The notes: a model not told the origin generated them from the sequence alone. Positions 26,985-36,084 are shown, counted from the stretch's first letter. The stretch: DNA of 46,613 nucleotides from Stagnimonas sp. (GCA_030696045.1 JAUYNO010000061.1:1-46613), one strand, 5' to 3'. Translations and numbers: made by a program.

Positions 26985-27829
26985 AGCTCTTCTTGACTGG
27001 GGGCACGGGCTTCATCGGCTCGCATGTGTTGGCGCGCGCGCTGGCGGCTGGGCACTCGGTCGTCGCGCTGCGGCGGCCAGGCAGCCGGCCCAAAATCACG
27101 TTGCCGACCGAGCCGACTTGGCTTGAAAAGCCCATTGATCAATTGGGAGCTGCCGACCTGCGGGGCTGTGACGCGGTGGTACATCTAGCGTCTGCGGGGG
27201 TTAGCCCGCAGAAAGCCAGTTGGCCGGAACTGCTGCAATGGAATGTTTGCGCTAGCGTGGCGCTCATGCAGGCCGCGCAAATGGCGGGTATACGACGGAT
27301 CGTGGTCGCAGGCACATTCGCCGAGTACGGCCGGTCGGCGGATCGCTACGAATTCATCCCGGCAGATGCTCCCCTGCTACCCACCTATGCCTATGCGGGG
27401 TCAAAAGCCGCCGCGTTCGCCGCTGCCTATTCGTTGGCGGTCGAAGCCGGTATGGAGCTCGCGTACCTCAGGATTTTCTCCGCCTACGGCGAGGGACAGT
27501 TCGAAGGCAATTTCTGGCCATCACTGCGTGCTGCCGCGCACAGCGGCCGGGACTTTGAGATGACCGCAGGTGAACAGATTCGAGACTATGTCGCGGTCGA
27601 GCTGGTCGCCGATGCATTTCTAGCAGCGGCGTTGCGAACCGATATCGTCCCCGGGCGGCCGCTGGTCAGGAATGTCGGATCAGGGCAACCCACCACCATG
27701 CGCGCGTTCGCAGAGCACTGGTGGAGAGAGTGGAAGGCACCTGGCCATTTGCTGACCGGCCGTCTGCCGTACAGGGCCAATGAAGTGATGCGCTTTGTCC
27801 CCGATATGCAGGAAGAGGTAGGACCATGA
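26981..27829 (+). CDS. NAD(P)-dependent sugar reductase/epimerase (SDR; AscF/RfbJ-like candidate)
   Basis: 282 residues, extended short-chain dehydrogenase/reductase. The nucleotide motif is LTGGTGFIGSHVLARAL. The active site reads VVAGTFAEYGRS with a tyrosine-lysine pair in TYAYAGSKAAA. The position after ddhDABC and an epimerase matches the 4-keto reductase that finishes a CDP-3,6-dideoxyhexose (AscF for ascarylose; RfbJ and relatives for abequose or paratose). The stereochemistry cannot be read from sequence. It begins inside the epimerase stop (ATGA) and ends inside the acyltransferase start, so it is translationally coupled on both sides. Confidence 0.8.
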   Translation: MKLFLTGGTGFIGSHVLARALAAGHSVVALRRPGSRPKITLPTEPTWLEKPIDQLGAADLRGCDAVVHLASAGVSPQKASWPELLQWNVCASVALMQAAQMAGIRRIVVAGTFAEYGRSADRYEFIPADAPLLPTYAYAGSKAAAFAAAYSLAVEAGMELAYLRIFSAYGEGQFEGNFWPSLRAAAHSGRDFEMTAGEQIRDYVAVELVADAFLAAALRTDIVPGRPLVRNVGSGQPTTMRAFAEHWWREWKAPGHLLTGRLPYRANEVMRFVPDMQEEVGP

Positions 27830-28998
27830 ATGTTCCCAGCAGCGGCCGCGTGAACTTTGGCGAACTTGACGCCCTGCGAGGGATTGCAGCGTTGCTCGTA
27901 GCCTTGCTGCACGCCCAGTGGATAAATGCCCTGTGCGGCCTCACGGGCGTGCGGAATGCTTATCTGATGGTGGATTTCTTTTTCGTGCTGTCTGGTTTCA
28001 TCATGTATCACACCTACGGCACGAAATTGGGAAATGCTCTCGAATTCAGGAAGTTCGTTGTCGTGCGATTGGGGCGACTATACCCCTTGCATCTTTGTTT
28101 TTTGATGGTGTTTTTGGGCATCGAATTTGTTGAGTACTTTGCTACCACGACCATGGGCATCAAGGTCGGTCATGCTGCCTTTGAAACCAACAATGGATCG
28201 GCCTTTCTTGCGAATCTGTTGTTGGCGCACTCACTCGGTTTCTTTGACGAACAGACGTTCAACACGCCGAGTTGGAGTATTAGTACTGAGTTTTATGCCT
28301 ACCTCGTCTTCGCGGTCTTATTCTTGTTTATCTCAGGTGCGCGCGGGAGACGGCATGCCAGCACGATTATCGCGGTAGTTGGATTCGGCTCACTCCTATT
28401 GTTGGGCGCGCGCCAGATGGACTACCAAGCCGACTACGGATTCCTGCGCTGCCTCTATGGTTTCTTTCTGGGCGTGCTCGCGTATTCCGTGTACCCGCGT
28501 CTGTTGGCCACGCAACGTGGCACTGCTGCTGCTGGCGCCGCTTTGCTGGCGCTGACCGCTACAGTGGTGTTCCTGATGCTGAAGCCGCCGCGGTCGTGGG
28601 CCGATTTTGCTTTTCCTGTGCTGTCTGCGTTCACAGTGCTAGCGGTAGCGCTCGCGCAGGGTGCCTCTGCGATCACTTGGCTTTCAAGCCGACCCATGCT
28701 CTGGTTGGGTAAGGTTTCGTATTCGATCTACATGGTGCATATGTCCTTGGTCTGGTTTTTCTCGCAGTTGTTGCGCCTCGTCTTCGGTGGGCAGCGCGTC
28801 AAAATCAACGGTGACCACATCGGATTCATTGCAGCTCCGGTTTGGATCGGCACTGCTGTGTTGATTGTCTACGTAATCTCCTTGCTAGTGCTATCTGCGT
28901 TTACCTATCGGTACGTTGAGGAGCCCTGCCGAAACTATGCTCGTCGTCTGGCTGCCCGGATGGGGCAGCAGGCTCCGAAGGCGGTAGGGGCGGTATGA
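27826..28998 (+). CDS. Acyltransferase 3 family O-acyltransferase (OafA-like)
   Basis: 390 residues with about ten membrane helices. The acyltransferase-3 signature opens the protein: ELDALRGIAALLVALLHA, with the catalytic histidine at residue 29. YLMVDFFFVLSGFIMYHTYG and FRKFVVVRLGRLYPLHL follow, and the C-terminus has VSYSIYMVHMSLVWFF and RYVEEPCRNY. Such proteins move acetyl or similar acyl groups across the inner membrane onto sugars of O-antigens or exopolysaccharides. It has ATGA overlaps with both neighbours. Confidence 0.93.
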   Translation: MNVPSSGRVNFGELDALRGIAALLVALLHAQWINALCGLTGVRNAYLMVDFFFVLSGFIMYHTYGTKLGNALEFRKFVVVRLGRLYPLHLCFLMVFLGIEFVEYFATTTMGIKVGHAAFETNNGSAFLANLLLAHSLGFFDEQTFNTPSWSISTEFYAYLVFAVLFLFISGARGRRHASTIIAVVGFGSLLLLGARQMDYQADYGFLRCLYGFFLGVLAYSVYPRLLATQRGTAAAGAALLALTATVVFLMLKPPRSWADFAFPVLSAFTVLAVALAQGASAITWLSSRPMLWLGKVSYSIYMVHMSLVWFFSQLLRLVFGGQRVKINGDHIGFIAAPVWIGTAVLIVYVISLLVLSAFTYRYVEEPCRNYARRLAARMGQQAPKAVGAV

Positions 28999-29960
28999 AC
29001 GTGCCCAGCATCAGTATCGCGATACCGACCTTCCACCGGCCCGCCGATGCCATCAGTGCCATTCGCAGCGCCCTCGCGCAAACCTGGCCGGCCTGCGAGA
29101 TTCTGGTTCACGACAATTCCGAGAACGACGAGACCGAGCGGGCCGTCGCCGGCCTTTCGGCCAGTGCGGTCCGTTACCTCCGTCATCCCAGAAATCTGGG
29201 GCAGACCGGCAACTGGAATTCGCTGCTCTGCGCGGGTCGTGGGGATTACGTAAAGTTTCTCAACGACGACGATTTGCTACAGAGTGATTGTCTCGAAAAG
29301 ATGGGGCAGGGGCTGATCCGGCAGGTCGGCATCGCAACCTGCCGGGCTGCCTATTTCGACCCTGCTCATCCGCTGGTTGACCTCAAGGATGATCGCGTGA
29401 CTGGTAGCGGCAGCAACTACCGCATCGACGCTGGCGATGTCGCCGGACTCTGGCTGGCGGACGCGTTGCCACTGCGCACTCCGAGCCACAGTCTGTATCA
29501 CCGCGAAACCGCGCTCGCAGTCGGATGCTTCGGGGACGATCACCCCTATGCCCGCGATGTGTTCTTCGGATTGCGTCTGGCCGCCGCGAACGGCGCCATG
29601 TTTGTCGAAGGAAAGACCTTGATCCGGTACGCGGTGCACCCGGGCCAAGTCGCAAAGCATATTCCTCTCCGTACCCGTCTTGACGACCTTCAGGCCGTCA
29701 AAAGCTGGGCCTATCAGCGGGCCGATGCACGTTCGCGGCAGCAGACTCTTGAGGCCAGCCTCGCGGCGGTCGGTCTGCGCGAAGTCGCGCTCATGCTTCG
29801 TGCAGCGCGCTGGACAGATGTAGCGACAGGTCTGCGCGAGCTGCTGGCACACCCCGGCCTGCTGCCCGGGGCGGCTAGGCGATTGATCGAGAGGGACCTT
29901 TTGGGCACCCGACATTGGCGCTCTTTTGAAGCAAAGCGGCACTACCTGCCCCACCCATGA
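28995..29960 (+). CDS. Family 2 glycosyltransferase
   Basis: 321 residues, GT-A fold. The N-terminus is typical: ISIAIPTFHRPADAISAIRS, ILVHDNSENDETERAV. The metal/nucleotide-binding aspartates are in YVKFLNDDDLL. It adds one sugar to the lipid-linked repeat on the cytoplasmic side; donor and acceptor are unknown. One candidate donor is the CDP-dideoxyhexose made by the genes just upstream (inference from position). It is coupled by ATGA to the acyltransferase before and the sulfotransferase after. Confidence 0.9.
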   Translation: MNVPSISIAIPTFHRPADAISAIRSALAQTWPACEILVHDNSENDETERAVAGLSASAVRYLRHPRNLGQTGNWNSLLCAGRGDYVKFLNDDDLLQSDCLEKMGQGLIRQVGIATCRAAYFDPAHPLVDLKDDRVTGSGSNYRIDAGDVAGLWLADALPLRTPSHSLYHRETALAVGCFGDDHPYARDVFFGLRLAAANGAMFVEGKTLIRYAVHPGQVAKHIPLRTRLDDLQAVKSWAYQRADARSRQQTLEASLAAVGLREVALMLRAARWTDVATGLRELLAHPGLLPGAARRLIERDLLGTRHWRSFEAKRHYLPHP

Positions 29961-30814
29961 ATCGCAGGCTTTTTGTAAATTCGTTTCCCAAATCGGGGAC
30001 CAATCTTGTCGAGAAGCTCAGCCGGCTTCTCGGCTACCGCCGCTCCGGGCGGTCGCTGGCCTTTTCCTCTGTGCATGGACGCCATGAACTGCTAAAGCGC
30101 CTGATCCGGGCGCACGGTCTCTGGGGGGCGGCGGTGCCGATAGGCTTGGAGGCCCCAGCGTCGGTGAGCGCCGCCTGGTTGCGTAGGTACATCAACACGG
30201 TTCCGGTCGGTAGCTATTTTTCGGGCCACGCCGCCTGGTCTGGTCATCTGGAATACCTGCTTCGCGAAGCTGGCTTCAAAACCATTCAGGTGATTCGGGA
30301 CCCCAGGGGAATACTTTCGTCCTTGACCGGGTACGCAGTCGAGGAGGGCAATGAATGGTTCCCCTTCCACTCAGCTTTTGCCAAGCTCAGTCGGCGCGAG
30401 TTGCTCAGCTTCTATTTGCGGGGTGGTTACGTAGCCGAAGCCGGCATGTATTACAGCGGTATACGCGAGGCACTGGAACGGGCCGCCGGCTGGCATCGCA
30501 GCCCTGGCGCGCTGGTTGTTCGCTTCGAGGATTTGGTGGGGCAGAAGGGTGGCGGCTCCGATCAGGTTCAACGTGAAACTCTCGGTGCCATAGTCGATTT
30601 TCTCGAGATTCCTGGCGTCGACATCTCCTCCATCCAGCAGGAGTTGTTTGGCGGAACGCACACATTCCGGGGCGGCCAGGTGGATCGGTGGGTCGGAGAC
30701 TTTGATGCCGAGCTCACCGAGGCTATTGCGAAGGAATTGGCGGACCTGCCTTGGCTGCGCGGATTGGGTTACGACTTTGCGTGGCCTGCTGCCCAGTCGC
30801 CAGCGAAGGGGTGA
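29957..30814 (+). CDS. Sulfotransferase, PAPS-dependent (first of three)
   Basis: 285 residues with clear PAPS-binding signatures: the 5'-phosphosulfate loop SFPKSGTNLVEKL (residues 9-21) and the 3'-phosphate site VIRDPRGILSSLTGY. RFEDLVGQKGG and a C-terminal THTFRGGQVDRWVGDF follow, resembling the FRKGxxGDW tail of cytosolic-type sulfotransferases. It moves a sulfuryl group from PAPS to a hydroxyl, here presumably of a sugar in the repeat unit. It is translationally coupled to the glycosyltransferase upstream (ATGA). A 96-base gap follows. Confidence 0.88.
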   Translation: MNRRLFVNSFPKSGTNLVEKLSRLLGYRRSGRSLAFSSVHGRHELLKRLIRAHGLWGAAVPIGLEAPASVSAAWLRRYINTVPVGSYFSGHAAWSGHLEYLLREAGFKTIQVIRDPRGILSSLTGYAVEEGNEWFPFHSAFAKLSRRELLSFYLRGGYVAEAGMYYSGIREALERAAGWHRSPGALVVRFEDLVGQKGGGSDQVQRETLGAIVDFLEIPGVDISSIQQELFGGTHTFRGGQVDRWVGDFDAELTEAIAKELADLPWLRGLGYDFAWPAAQSPAKG

Positions 30815-30910
30815 AGTGCTGGGCTACGACACGGCAGCCAGTCCGGGCATTCGAGCCTGGCTGCGCGCCCAGTCCGCCCCAGATCAACTGTTAAATATCA
30901 AGGGAATCAC

Positions 30911-31540
30911 ATGAGCAAGGACAAGACCTTCATTTTTATCGCTGGCGTGGAGGGCTCGGGTACCACCCTGTTGCTGCGCGTCCTCGCCAAGCTGCAGGGA
31001 AGTGTCGCTCTCGGGGGCGCGTTTCATTCCAAGTACTACGCCTTGCCTCGCTGGCTCATGAACCGCATCACGGATCGGCTTTGGGCGTTTCCGGAGCGGC
31101 CCAGGAAGAAGGCGAAGTACGTCGCCCTGCTGCAGGCGATTGTCTCTGCCGTGCCGGGCAGGTATGTGGTGTACAAGCGCTCCTATCCCTTCAACGACCT
31201 GTCGTATTTTCCCGACGTGCTTGATTTCGAAGGCTTCCCGGTGCCAACCAAAGTCATCGTCCTCAAGCGGGCCTTGGAGAGCAACGCCAAGTCAATACTG
31301 CGCCGTGGCTTTGTGAAAACCATTGAAGAAGCCAGGATTCGTACTGATCAGGCACTCAGCATGCTTGACGAGCAGACCGAAAAATTGGACGCGTCCAAGC
31401 TGCTGCGCCTGAGGTACGAGGACATGATCGACCCGGCCAAGAAGCACATGGTGCTCGACCAGATCGCCGCGTTCATCGGCTGCGAGTCTGGGGAGCTCCA
31501 GGCCTTGGCCGGCATGATCGATAAGCCGACTGGTGGTTGA
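30911..31540 (+). CDS. Sulfotransferase-like P-loop protein (second of three, short)
   Basis: 209 residues. The P-loop FIAGVEGSGTTLLLRVL lies at residues 9-25, in the position of the PAPS loop. VIVLKRALESNAKSIL and RLRYEDMIDPAK correspond to the 3'-phosphate site and the conserved R-Y-E-D element. It is shorter than most sulfotransferases and the PSB loop has Gly-Ser-Gly-Thr-Thr rather than the more common Lys-Ser-Gly-Thr, so substrate and even activity are less certain. A good AAGGGA lies ahead of the ATG. It could also be a sugar or lipid kinase-like P-loop protein. Confidence 0.7.
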   Translation: MSKDKTFIFIAGVEGSGTTLLLRVLAKLQGSVALGGAFHSKYYALPRWLMNRITDRLWAFPERPRKKAKYVALLQAIVSAVPGRYVVYKRSYPFNDLSYFPDVLDFEGFPVPTKVIVLKRALESNAKSILRRGFVKTIEEARIRTDQALSMLDEQTEKLDASKLLRLRYEDMIDPAKKHMVLDQIAAFIGCESGELQALAGMIDKPTGG

Positions 31541-31577
31541 GCTGCAAAATGCTTGCACCCAGCGTCTGTCTTTCGCT

Positions 31578-32921
31578 ATGAAAAGCCTGTTGCTGCGGCT
31601 GCTCCGCAGCGTGCCAAGGGATTTGCTCCGGGATTCCGCCTGGACAACCGTCGCCAAGTTCGCGGCCAGCGCGCTGTCGCTGTTGCTCGACGCGTTCCTG
31701 TCGCGGTCGCTGGATCAGGAAGCAATGGGCGGCTGGTTTCTCGCCTCCAAGGCGGTGGTGATTTTCGCGCTGCTGGGCGGCCTGGGTGTTCCAGTGTCGA
31801 TTGTTCGCTATGGCAGTACGGTCGGCCCCAACGGGCAGCGCCGCTATGCGCTTGTGAACTTGTTCTTCCAGGCACATCTACTGGTGCTGATTGCCTCGGC
31901 CCTGCTCGGGCTCTTGTACTACTTCGTGATCGGGCCTTATCTGATTCATTCCGTCCTCAAGTCTGGCGTGCTCCTGGCTTGCATGGCCGGCGTCTCGCTA
32001 TGGATCGTTGGACGTGGCCTGCAGCCACTAACGGCACAGTGTTTTCGCGCCATGGACAACTATCGCCTGGCATCCATGTTTGGGCCGGCGATGCCGTTGT
32101 TCATCGCGCTGCCGCTGGTTCTCGCCGTCGCCCGGCTTCGGGGTGGGATCAGCCTCGAACTGGTGATCTACTGCATGGCGGGCGCTATCGCAATCAGTGT
32201 GCTCATCTCGGCGACACTGATCCTTGGGCATGCACGGCGCTTGACGGCGGCAGGTGCGGAACGGATGGCGGCCCTTACGTTATTCGCTGGTAGCCTGCCG
32301 CAACTGGTCTCGCAGTTCTTCCAGGACTTCCTTTCCAAGGTCGACGTCTGGATCGTTGGTGCCTCAGGCGTCACGCAGGGGGTCGCGATCTATGGGGCCG
32401 CGAGCAAGGTCATCTTGATCACGAGTTTTTTCATCATCATCCGCGATACGGTTCTGTCATCGCGGATTGCGCGGCTGTATTCGCAGGGTAATATCGCTGG
32501 CATCAATCAGGTCATTGTCCAGTCCGCGCGCTTCACCACACTACCGGCGCTAGCGGTGCTGGGCCTGCTGCTGGTCTTCGCGGCAGCGGCGATGCGTATC
32601 ATCTTCGGTGTTGATTACGAGCCCGCGCAGTCCGCTTTGCGCTACCTGGTGATTGGACAGATGATCGTGCTCTTGGGCGGACCGGCTGCCATCGCCCTGC
32701 AAATGACGGGCAACCAGCGCGCGCTAATGAATGTGTCGTTGGCAACCAGCGCTCTCGGCCTGGGGCTTGCGCTTTGGCTTGGACGTCTAATAGGACACGA
32801 TGGTGTCGCGATCGCCATCATGTTCGCTTGCGCGCTGCAGACCGTTGGCGGCGTCTATCTGGCGCACCGGCGGACGGGCATATGGACGCCGCTGCTGGTC
32901 CGTTCCGGGGTGGGCAGATGA
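31578..32921 (+). CDS. wzx: Oligosaccharide flippase (Wzx family)
   Basis: 447 residues, about 12-14 membrane helices of the MATE/MVF polysaccharide-biosynthesis type. The N-terminus reads RDSAWTTVAKFAASALSLLL, with DVWIVGASGVTQGVAIYGAA in the middle. It should flip the undecaprenyl-linked repeat across the inner membrane. The start at ATG 31578 gives a sensible N-terminus; the frame is open to 31533. It is followed by the polymerase candidate, as in Wzy-dependent loci. Confidence 0.88.
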   Translation: MKSLLLRLLRSVPRDLLRDSAWTTVAKFAASALSLLLDAFLSRSLDQEAMGGWFLASKAVVIFALLGGLGVPVSIVRYGSTVGPNGQRRYALVNLFFQAHLLVLIASALLGLLYYFVIGPYLIHSVLKSGVLLACMAGVSLWIVGRGLQPLTAQCFRAMDNYRLASMFGPAMPLFIALPLVLAVARLRGGISLELVIYCMAGAIAISVLISATLILGHARRLTAAGAERMAALTLFAGSLPQLVSQFFQDFLSKVDVWIVGASGVTQGVAIYGAASKVILITSFFIIIRDTVLSSRIARLYSQGNIAGINQVIVQSARFTTLPALAVLGLLLVFAAAAMRIIFGVDYEPAQSALRYLVIGQMIVLLGGPAAIALQMTGNQRALMNVSLATSALGLGLALWLGRLIGHDGVAIAIMFACALQTVGGVYLAHRRTGIWTPLLVRSGVGR

Positions 32922-32999
32922 CCAAGTTTGGCGCGCGCCCTTGCTCGTCATCGACCCGTCAGTATTTGCGGCCCCAGGCGTGTGGGGCAAAGGCTGTCT

Positions 33000-34271
33000 A
33001 TGCCCTTTGAAAAATTTCGACTGCTGCTGCTTATGCTTGCCTTGCTTGTCTACGGCACCTTTAGCAACCCCACGCCGGACAGTGTCGGGCCCGCCGAGAT
33101 CAGCTTGTTCGCCTTGCTGTTGCTGAGCATTGGGCCCTTGCCATTTCTGAAAATGGCGGCGGGAGTCGGCCTCTTCAGCCAGCCACTGTCCGCGCACTGG
33201 TACCGGCTCTGCGCCTTTTATTTGTTGCTGACCGTTTGGCTGATCGTGGGGGTGGCGCGCAACAATCCGGTAGGGGAGATGGTTCGCGACATGATCGCGT
33301 TCTGCTTTGTCTTTTTGCCTGTGCTGTTGGTCACGGCGTTTCCGACACAATGGTCCGATAACGACCTGCGGAAAATTACCGACACCCTGGCCATCGTTGG
33401 CGTCTTGCTCGCCATCCGACACATGATGAGCGTGGGCTTGAATATCTCGGAACTGGGAAAGTCGTTCGAGAACGACCACACGCTTTACCTCTCTACCGAT
33501 CCTACCGTGCTGTTCGCTGCGGTCTACCTGCCGCTCCGGGCTTGGGATTTTTCTGCCAACGGGCGGCGCATGAGTGCGTTCGCTCGCTTGTTATTTCTGG
33601 GCGGCGGACTAACAGCGGCTATCGCCCTGGCATCCAAGGGGCATCGCGGCCCGCTCGCGCTCATGGCCGCCGCCTACGGCTACTTTGGAGTGGTGCGGGG
33701 GTCACGCTCCGCAGGCACGGCGATGCTGTTGCTCCTCGCGGTTGGCCTCATTGCCTTCGCCGGCCGCGACCAGATCAGTCTGGTGATCGACGCCCTGATG
33801 AGAAAGCAGGAAAACCGTGGCATCAATGGCCGCGATTTCGAGATGTACGCTGTATTCGAGGCCATCTCCGGCAGCGCGCAATCCTTGGCGCTTGGCCTCG
33901 GTTTTGGTTCTTCGTTCTACAACCCGGCTGCTGGTGGTGGGTTCGTCAACTTCGCCCATGTCTTTGCCAGTTGGGCCGTGCTCAAGGGTGGGTTCTTCAC
34001 GGCGGTGGTCATGATCTTCTACGCGCTGTCCTTCCTGCCACCACTTCTGCGCATCGCGCGACGAGACCTGAGCTTGTTCCTGGCGCTGTCCTGTCCGTTC
34101 GTCATTGGCGCCCTGATCAATGGAAGTTACCGGATGCTGACATTCGGCTTTCTGCTCTATGTGGTGCTCGCAACGACTCAGCGGGCTGCTCAGAATCTCC
34201 CGCTTGGGTCGCCGCCACCGCGCCGGACAGCCGTGCCTCCGGTAACGACTGCTTTTCGCAAGCCACAGTGA
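33000..34271 (+). CDS. wzy: O-antigen/exopolysaccharide polymerase-like membrane protein (Wzy candidate)
   Basis: 423 residues with about 11-12 membrane helices and a large periplasmic loop. The stretch ASKGHRGPLALMAAAYGYF and the region around RGINGRDFEMYAVFEAISGS resemble the RGxxR loops of the Wzy/WaaL superfamily. Wzy proteins share little sequence, so the call rests on topology and on its position after Wzx. The start at 33000 (MPFEKFRLLLL) is preferred because the upstream part of the frame is not hydrophobic. Its end is 9 bases before the third sulfotransferase gene. Confidence 0.75.
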   Translation: MPFEKFRLLLLMLALLVYGTFSNPTPDSVGPAEISLFALLLLSIGPLPFLKMAAGVGLFSQPLSAHWYRLCAFYLLLTVWLIVGVARNNPVGEMVRDMIAFCFVFLPVLLVTAFPTQWSDNDLRKITDTLAIVGVLLAIRHMMSVGLNISELGKSFENDHTLYLSTDPTVLFAAVYLPLRAWDFSANGRRMSAFARLLFLGGGLTAAIALASKGHRGPLALMAAAYGYFGVVRGSRSAGTAMLLLLAVGLIAFAGRDQISLVIDALMRKQENRGINGRDFEMYAVFEAISGSAQSLALGLGFGSSFYNPAAGGGFVNFAHVFASWAVLKGGFFTAVVMIFYALSFLPPLLRIARRDLSLFLALSCPFVIGALINGSYRMLTFGFLLYVVLATTQRAAQNLPLGSPPPRRTAVPPVTTAFRKPQ

Positions 34272-34279
34272 AATTGACG

Positions 34280-35203
34280 ATGACTGGTTCTGAAACGGGT
34301 CGGGTCAAACCGGTCGTCCTATTGGTTGTCGGGGCAGGCCGTAGTGGCACAACGCTGTTCGGCCGGGCCATGGGCGCGCAGCCGGGTTGCTTCAACCCCG
34401 GTGAGCTCTATTACATCTGGGACGCTTCCTGGCAGCTCAACCAAAGGTGTAGCTGTGGCATGCCGGCTCAAAGCTGCGGGTTCTGGCGTCAGGTCATGGC
34501 CGGACGGTCGGAGGCTTACTTTGCGCGGTGTGCCAAGCTGCGCCAGTCTGTCGGCTTCCGCACCCGATTGCCGCAACTTCTGGTTCCGCAACTGCGTCCC
34601 CCGCAATTTGATGCCCAGCTTGAAGACTATCGGGGTGAGTTGTCCTCGCTCTATGAGCGAATTGCCGACACGGCTGCCTGCCCAGTGATTGTCGACTGTT
34701 CAAAGGATCCGGCGCATGGGCTGGTTCTCAAGGGCATTGCTGGAATTGAACTGTATGTTGTGCACATCGTTCGCGATCCTCGGGCCGTTGCGTTTTCGCG
34801 GCAGACCCCCAAGTTGCGTTCTTCTTTGCAGTCGGCCGCTCCGATGCCGCGGGCTTCTTTCTTGGAAACAGCCCTGAAATGGACCAGCGTCAATTTCTTG
34901 TGCTCCCTACTGCGCCTGGGTGCGGTCCGCTATCGTCGGCTTCGCTACGAGGATTTTGTCGCGGCCCCAGAGGCAACCGTGAGGAGTACTCTGGCATGGA
35001 TGGGGCAGGACAGTGGTGTGAGGATCAGCTTTACACTGCCCGACGAACGGAATCATGTCGCGCTCGGCAATCCCGACCGGATGAAGGGGCAGACGATGAA
35101 CTTCGCTCTGGATGAACGCTGGAAGACACAAATGCCGGCTGCCCCGAAAATTTTGACTAGCTTGTTGACTTGGCCGCTGCGCCGCATCTACGGCTACAAA
35201 TAG
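34280..35203 (+). CDS. Sulfotransferase family protein (third of three)
   Basis: 307 residues. The PAPS loop is VVGAGRSGTTLFGRAMG (about residues 16-32), the 3'-phosphate site is VHIVRDPRAVAFSRQTPK, and RRLRYEDFVAAPEAT completes the family pattern (Sulfotransfer_3-like). A cysteine-rich stretch near residues 54-69 (NQRCSCGMPAQSCGFW) is unusual and may be structural. An alternative GTG start at 34268 would overlap the polymerase stop; the ATG at 34280 is chosen. It lies between the polymerase and a glycosyltransferase, inside the polysaccharide locus. Confidence 0.85.
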   Translation: MTGSETGRVKPVVLLVVGAGRSGTTLFGRAMGAQPGCFNPGELYYIWDASWQLNQRCSCGMPAQSCGFWRQVMAGRSEAYFARCAKLRQSVGFRTRLPQLLVPQLRPPQFDAQLEDYRGELSSLYERIADTAACPVIVDCSKDPAHGLVLKGIAGIELYVVHIVRDPRAVAFSRQTPKLRSSLQSAAPMPRASFLETALKWTSVNFLCSLLRLGAVRYRRLRYEDFVAAPEATVRSTLAWMGQDSGVRISFTLPDERNHVALGNPDRMKGQTMNFALDERWKTQMPAAPKILTSLLTWPLRRIYGYK

Positions 35204-35235
35204 TTTATTTCATCACCTTTCCGATGATGCTACCC

Positions 35236-36063
35236 ATGTCCATCCCAGTATCAGTCTTAGTAATGACCAAGAACGAGCAGCAGGATTTACCTGGCTGCAT
35301 GCAGAGCGTGTCCTGGAGCGACGATATCCATCTCTATGATTCGTTCAGCGATGACCGCACGGTCGAGATCGCCCAATCGTTCAACGCCAAGGTTACCCAG
35401 CGACATTTCGACAACTGGTCGGCGCATCAGAACTGGGGCTTGCGCAATATTCAGTTCAAGCACCCTTGGGTGTTCTACATTGACGCGGACGAGCGCATGA
35501 CTCCGGAATTGGTTGATAGCATTCGGGCTTGTGTTGCGGCGCCCGGAGATGCGGTCGCATTCCGAGTGCGACGCCGGGATTTTCTGCTCGGCACTTGGCT
35601 GAGGCATGTGCAGGCGTCACCTTATTACATCCGCTTGTTCCGTCCGGAGCACATGCGATATGAGCGGCTTACCCATCCCGTGTCGATTGTGGATGGGGCT
35701 GTGGGTTCCGTATCGGGTTTTCTCGATCACCACCCATTCAGCAAGGGCTCCCTGCAATGGATCGGTCGGCACATTGCCTATGCCGACCTGGAGTCTCGGC
35801 AGGTCGTTGATGAACTGGCTTCAGATAGTCGTCCCAGTGTGTGGGGTGCTTTGACTGCAAGAGACTTTCATGTCCGGCGACGCCAGCAAAAGCAAATTTT
35901 CTACCGGCTTCCGTTCAGGCCACTGGTGAAGTTTCTGCTGCTGTATTTGGGCAAGCGAGGTTTTCTCGATGGCCGGGCTGGTTTCCAGTACGCGGTGTTG
36001 CAGTCGTTCTACGAGTACATGATCGTGCTGAAAACTCGCGAGCTGCAGGCGGCGAAAGCCTAA
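35236..36063 (+). CDS. Family 2 glycosyltransferase (WaaE/KdtX-like)
   Basis: 275 residues. The start of the GT-A domain is IPVSVLVMTKNEQQDLPGCM, WSDDIHLYDSFSDDRTVEIA; the metal-binding DxD is in VFYIDADERMTPEL. The C-terminal part (FRPLVKFLLLYLGKRGFLDG, then FQYAVLQSFYEYMI) matches the WaaE/KdtX-like group that carries an amphipathic C-terminus for membrane contact. Several in-frame ATG codons (35224, 35227, 35236) precede the domain and none has a clear Shine-Dalgarno; 35236 is chosen as the closest. The sugar donor is unknown. Confidence 0.85.
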   Translation: MSIPVSVLVMTKNEQQDLPGCMQSVSWSDDIHLYDSFSDDRTVEIAQSFNAKVTQRHFDNWSAHQNWGLRNIQFKHPWVFYIDADERMTPELVDSIRACVAAPGDAVAFRVRRRDFLLGTWLRHVQASPYYIRLFRPEHMRYERLTHPVSIVDGAVGSVSGFLDHHPFSKGSLQWIGRHIAYADLESRQVVDELASDSRPSVWGALTARDFHVRRRQQKQIFYRLPFRPLVKFLLLYLGKRGFLDGRAGFQYAVLQSFYEYMIVLKTRELQAAKA

Positions 36064-36084
36064 CGGGATACTCGGGAGCGGGAC

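Noticed and set aside
33542..34279. Upstream extension of the third sulfotransferase frame
   Set aside because: It runs out of frame through the polymerase gene and lacks protein-like character; the P-loop domain starts just after 34280.
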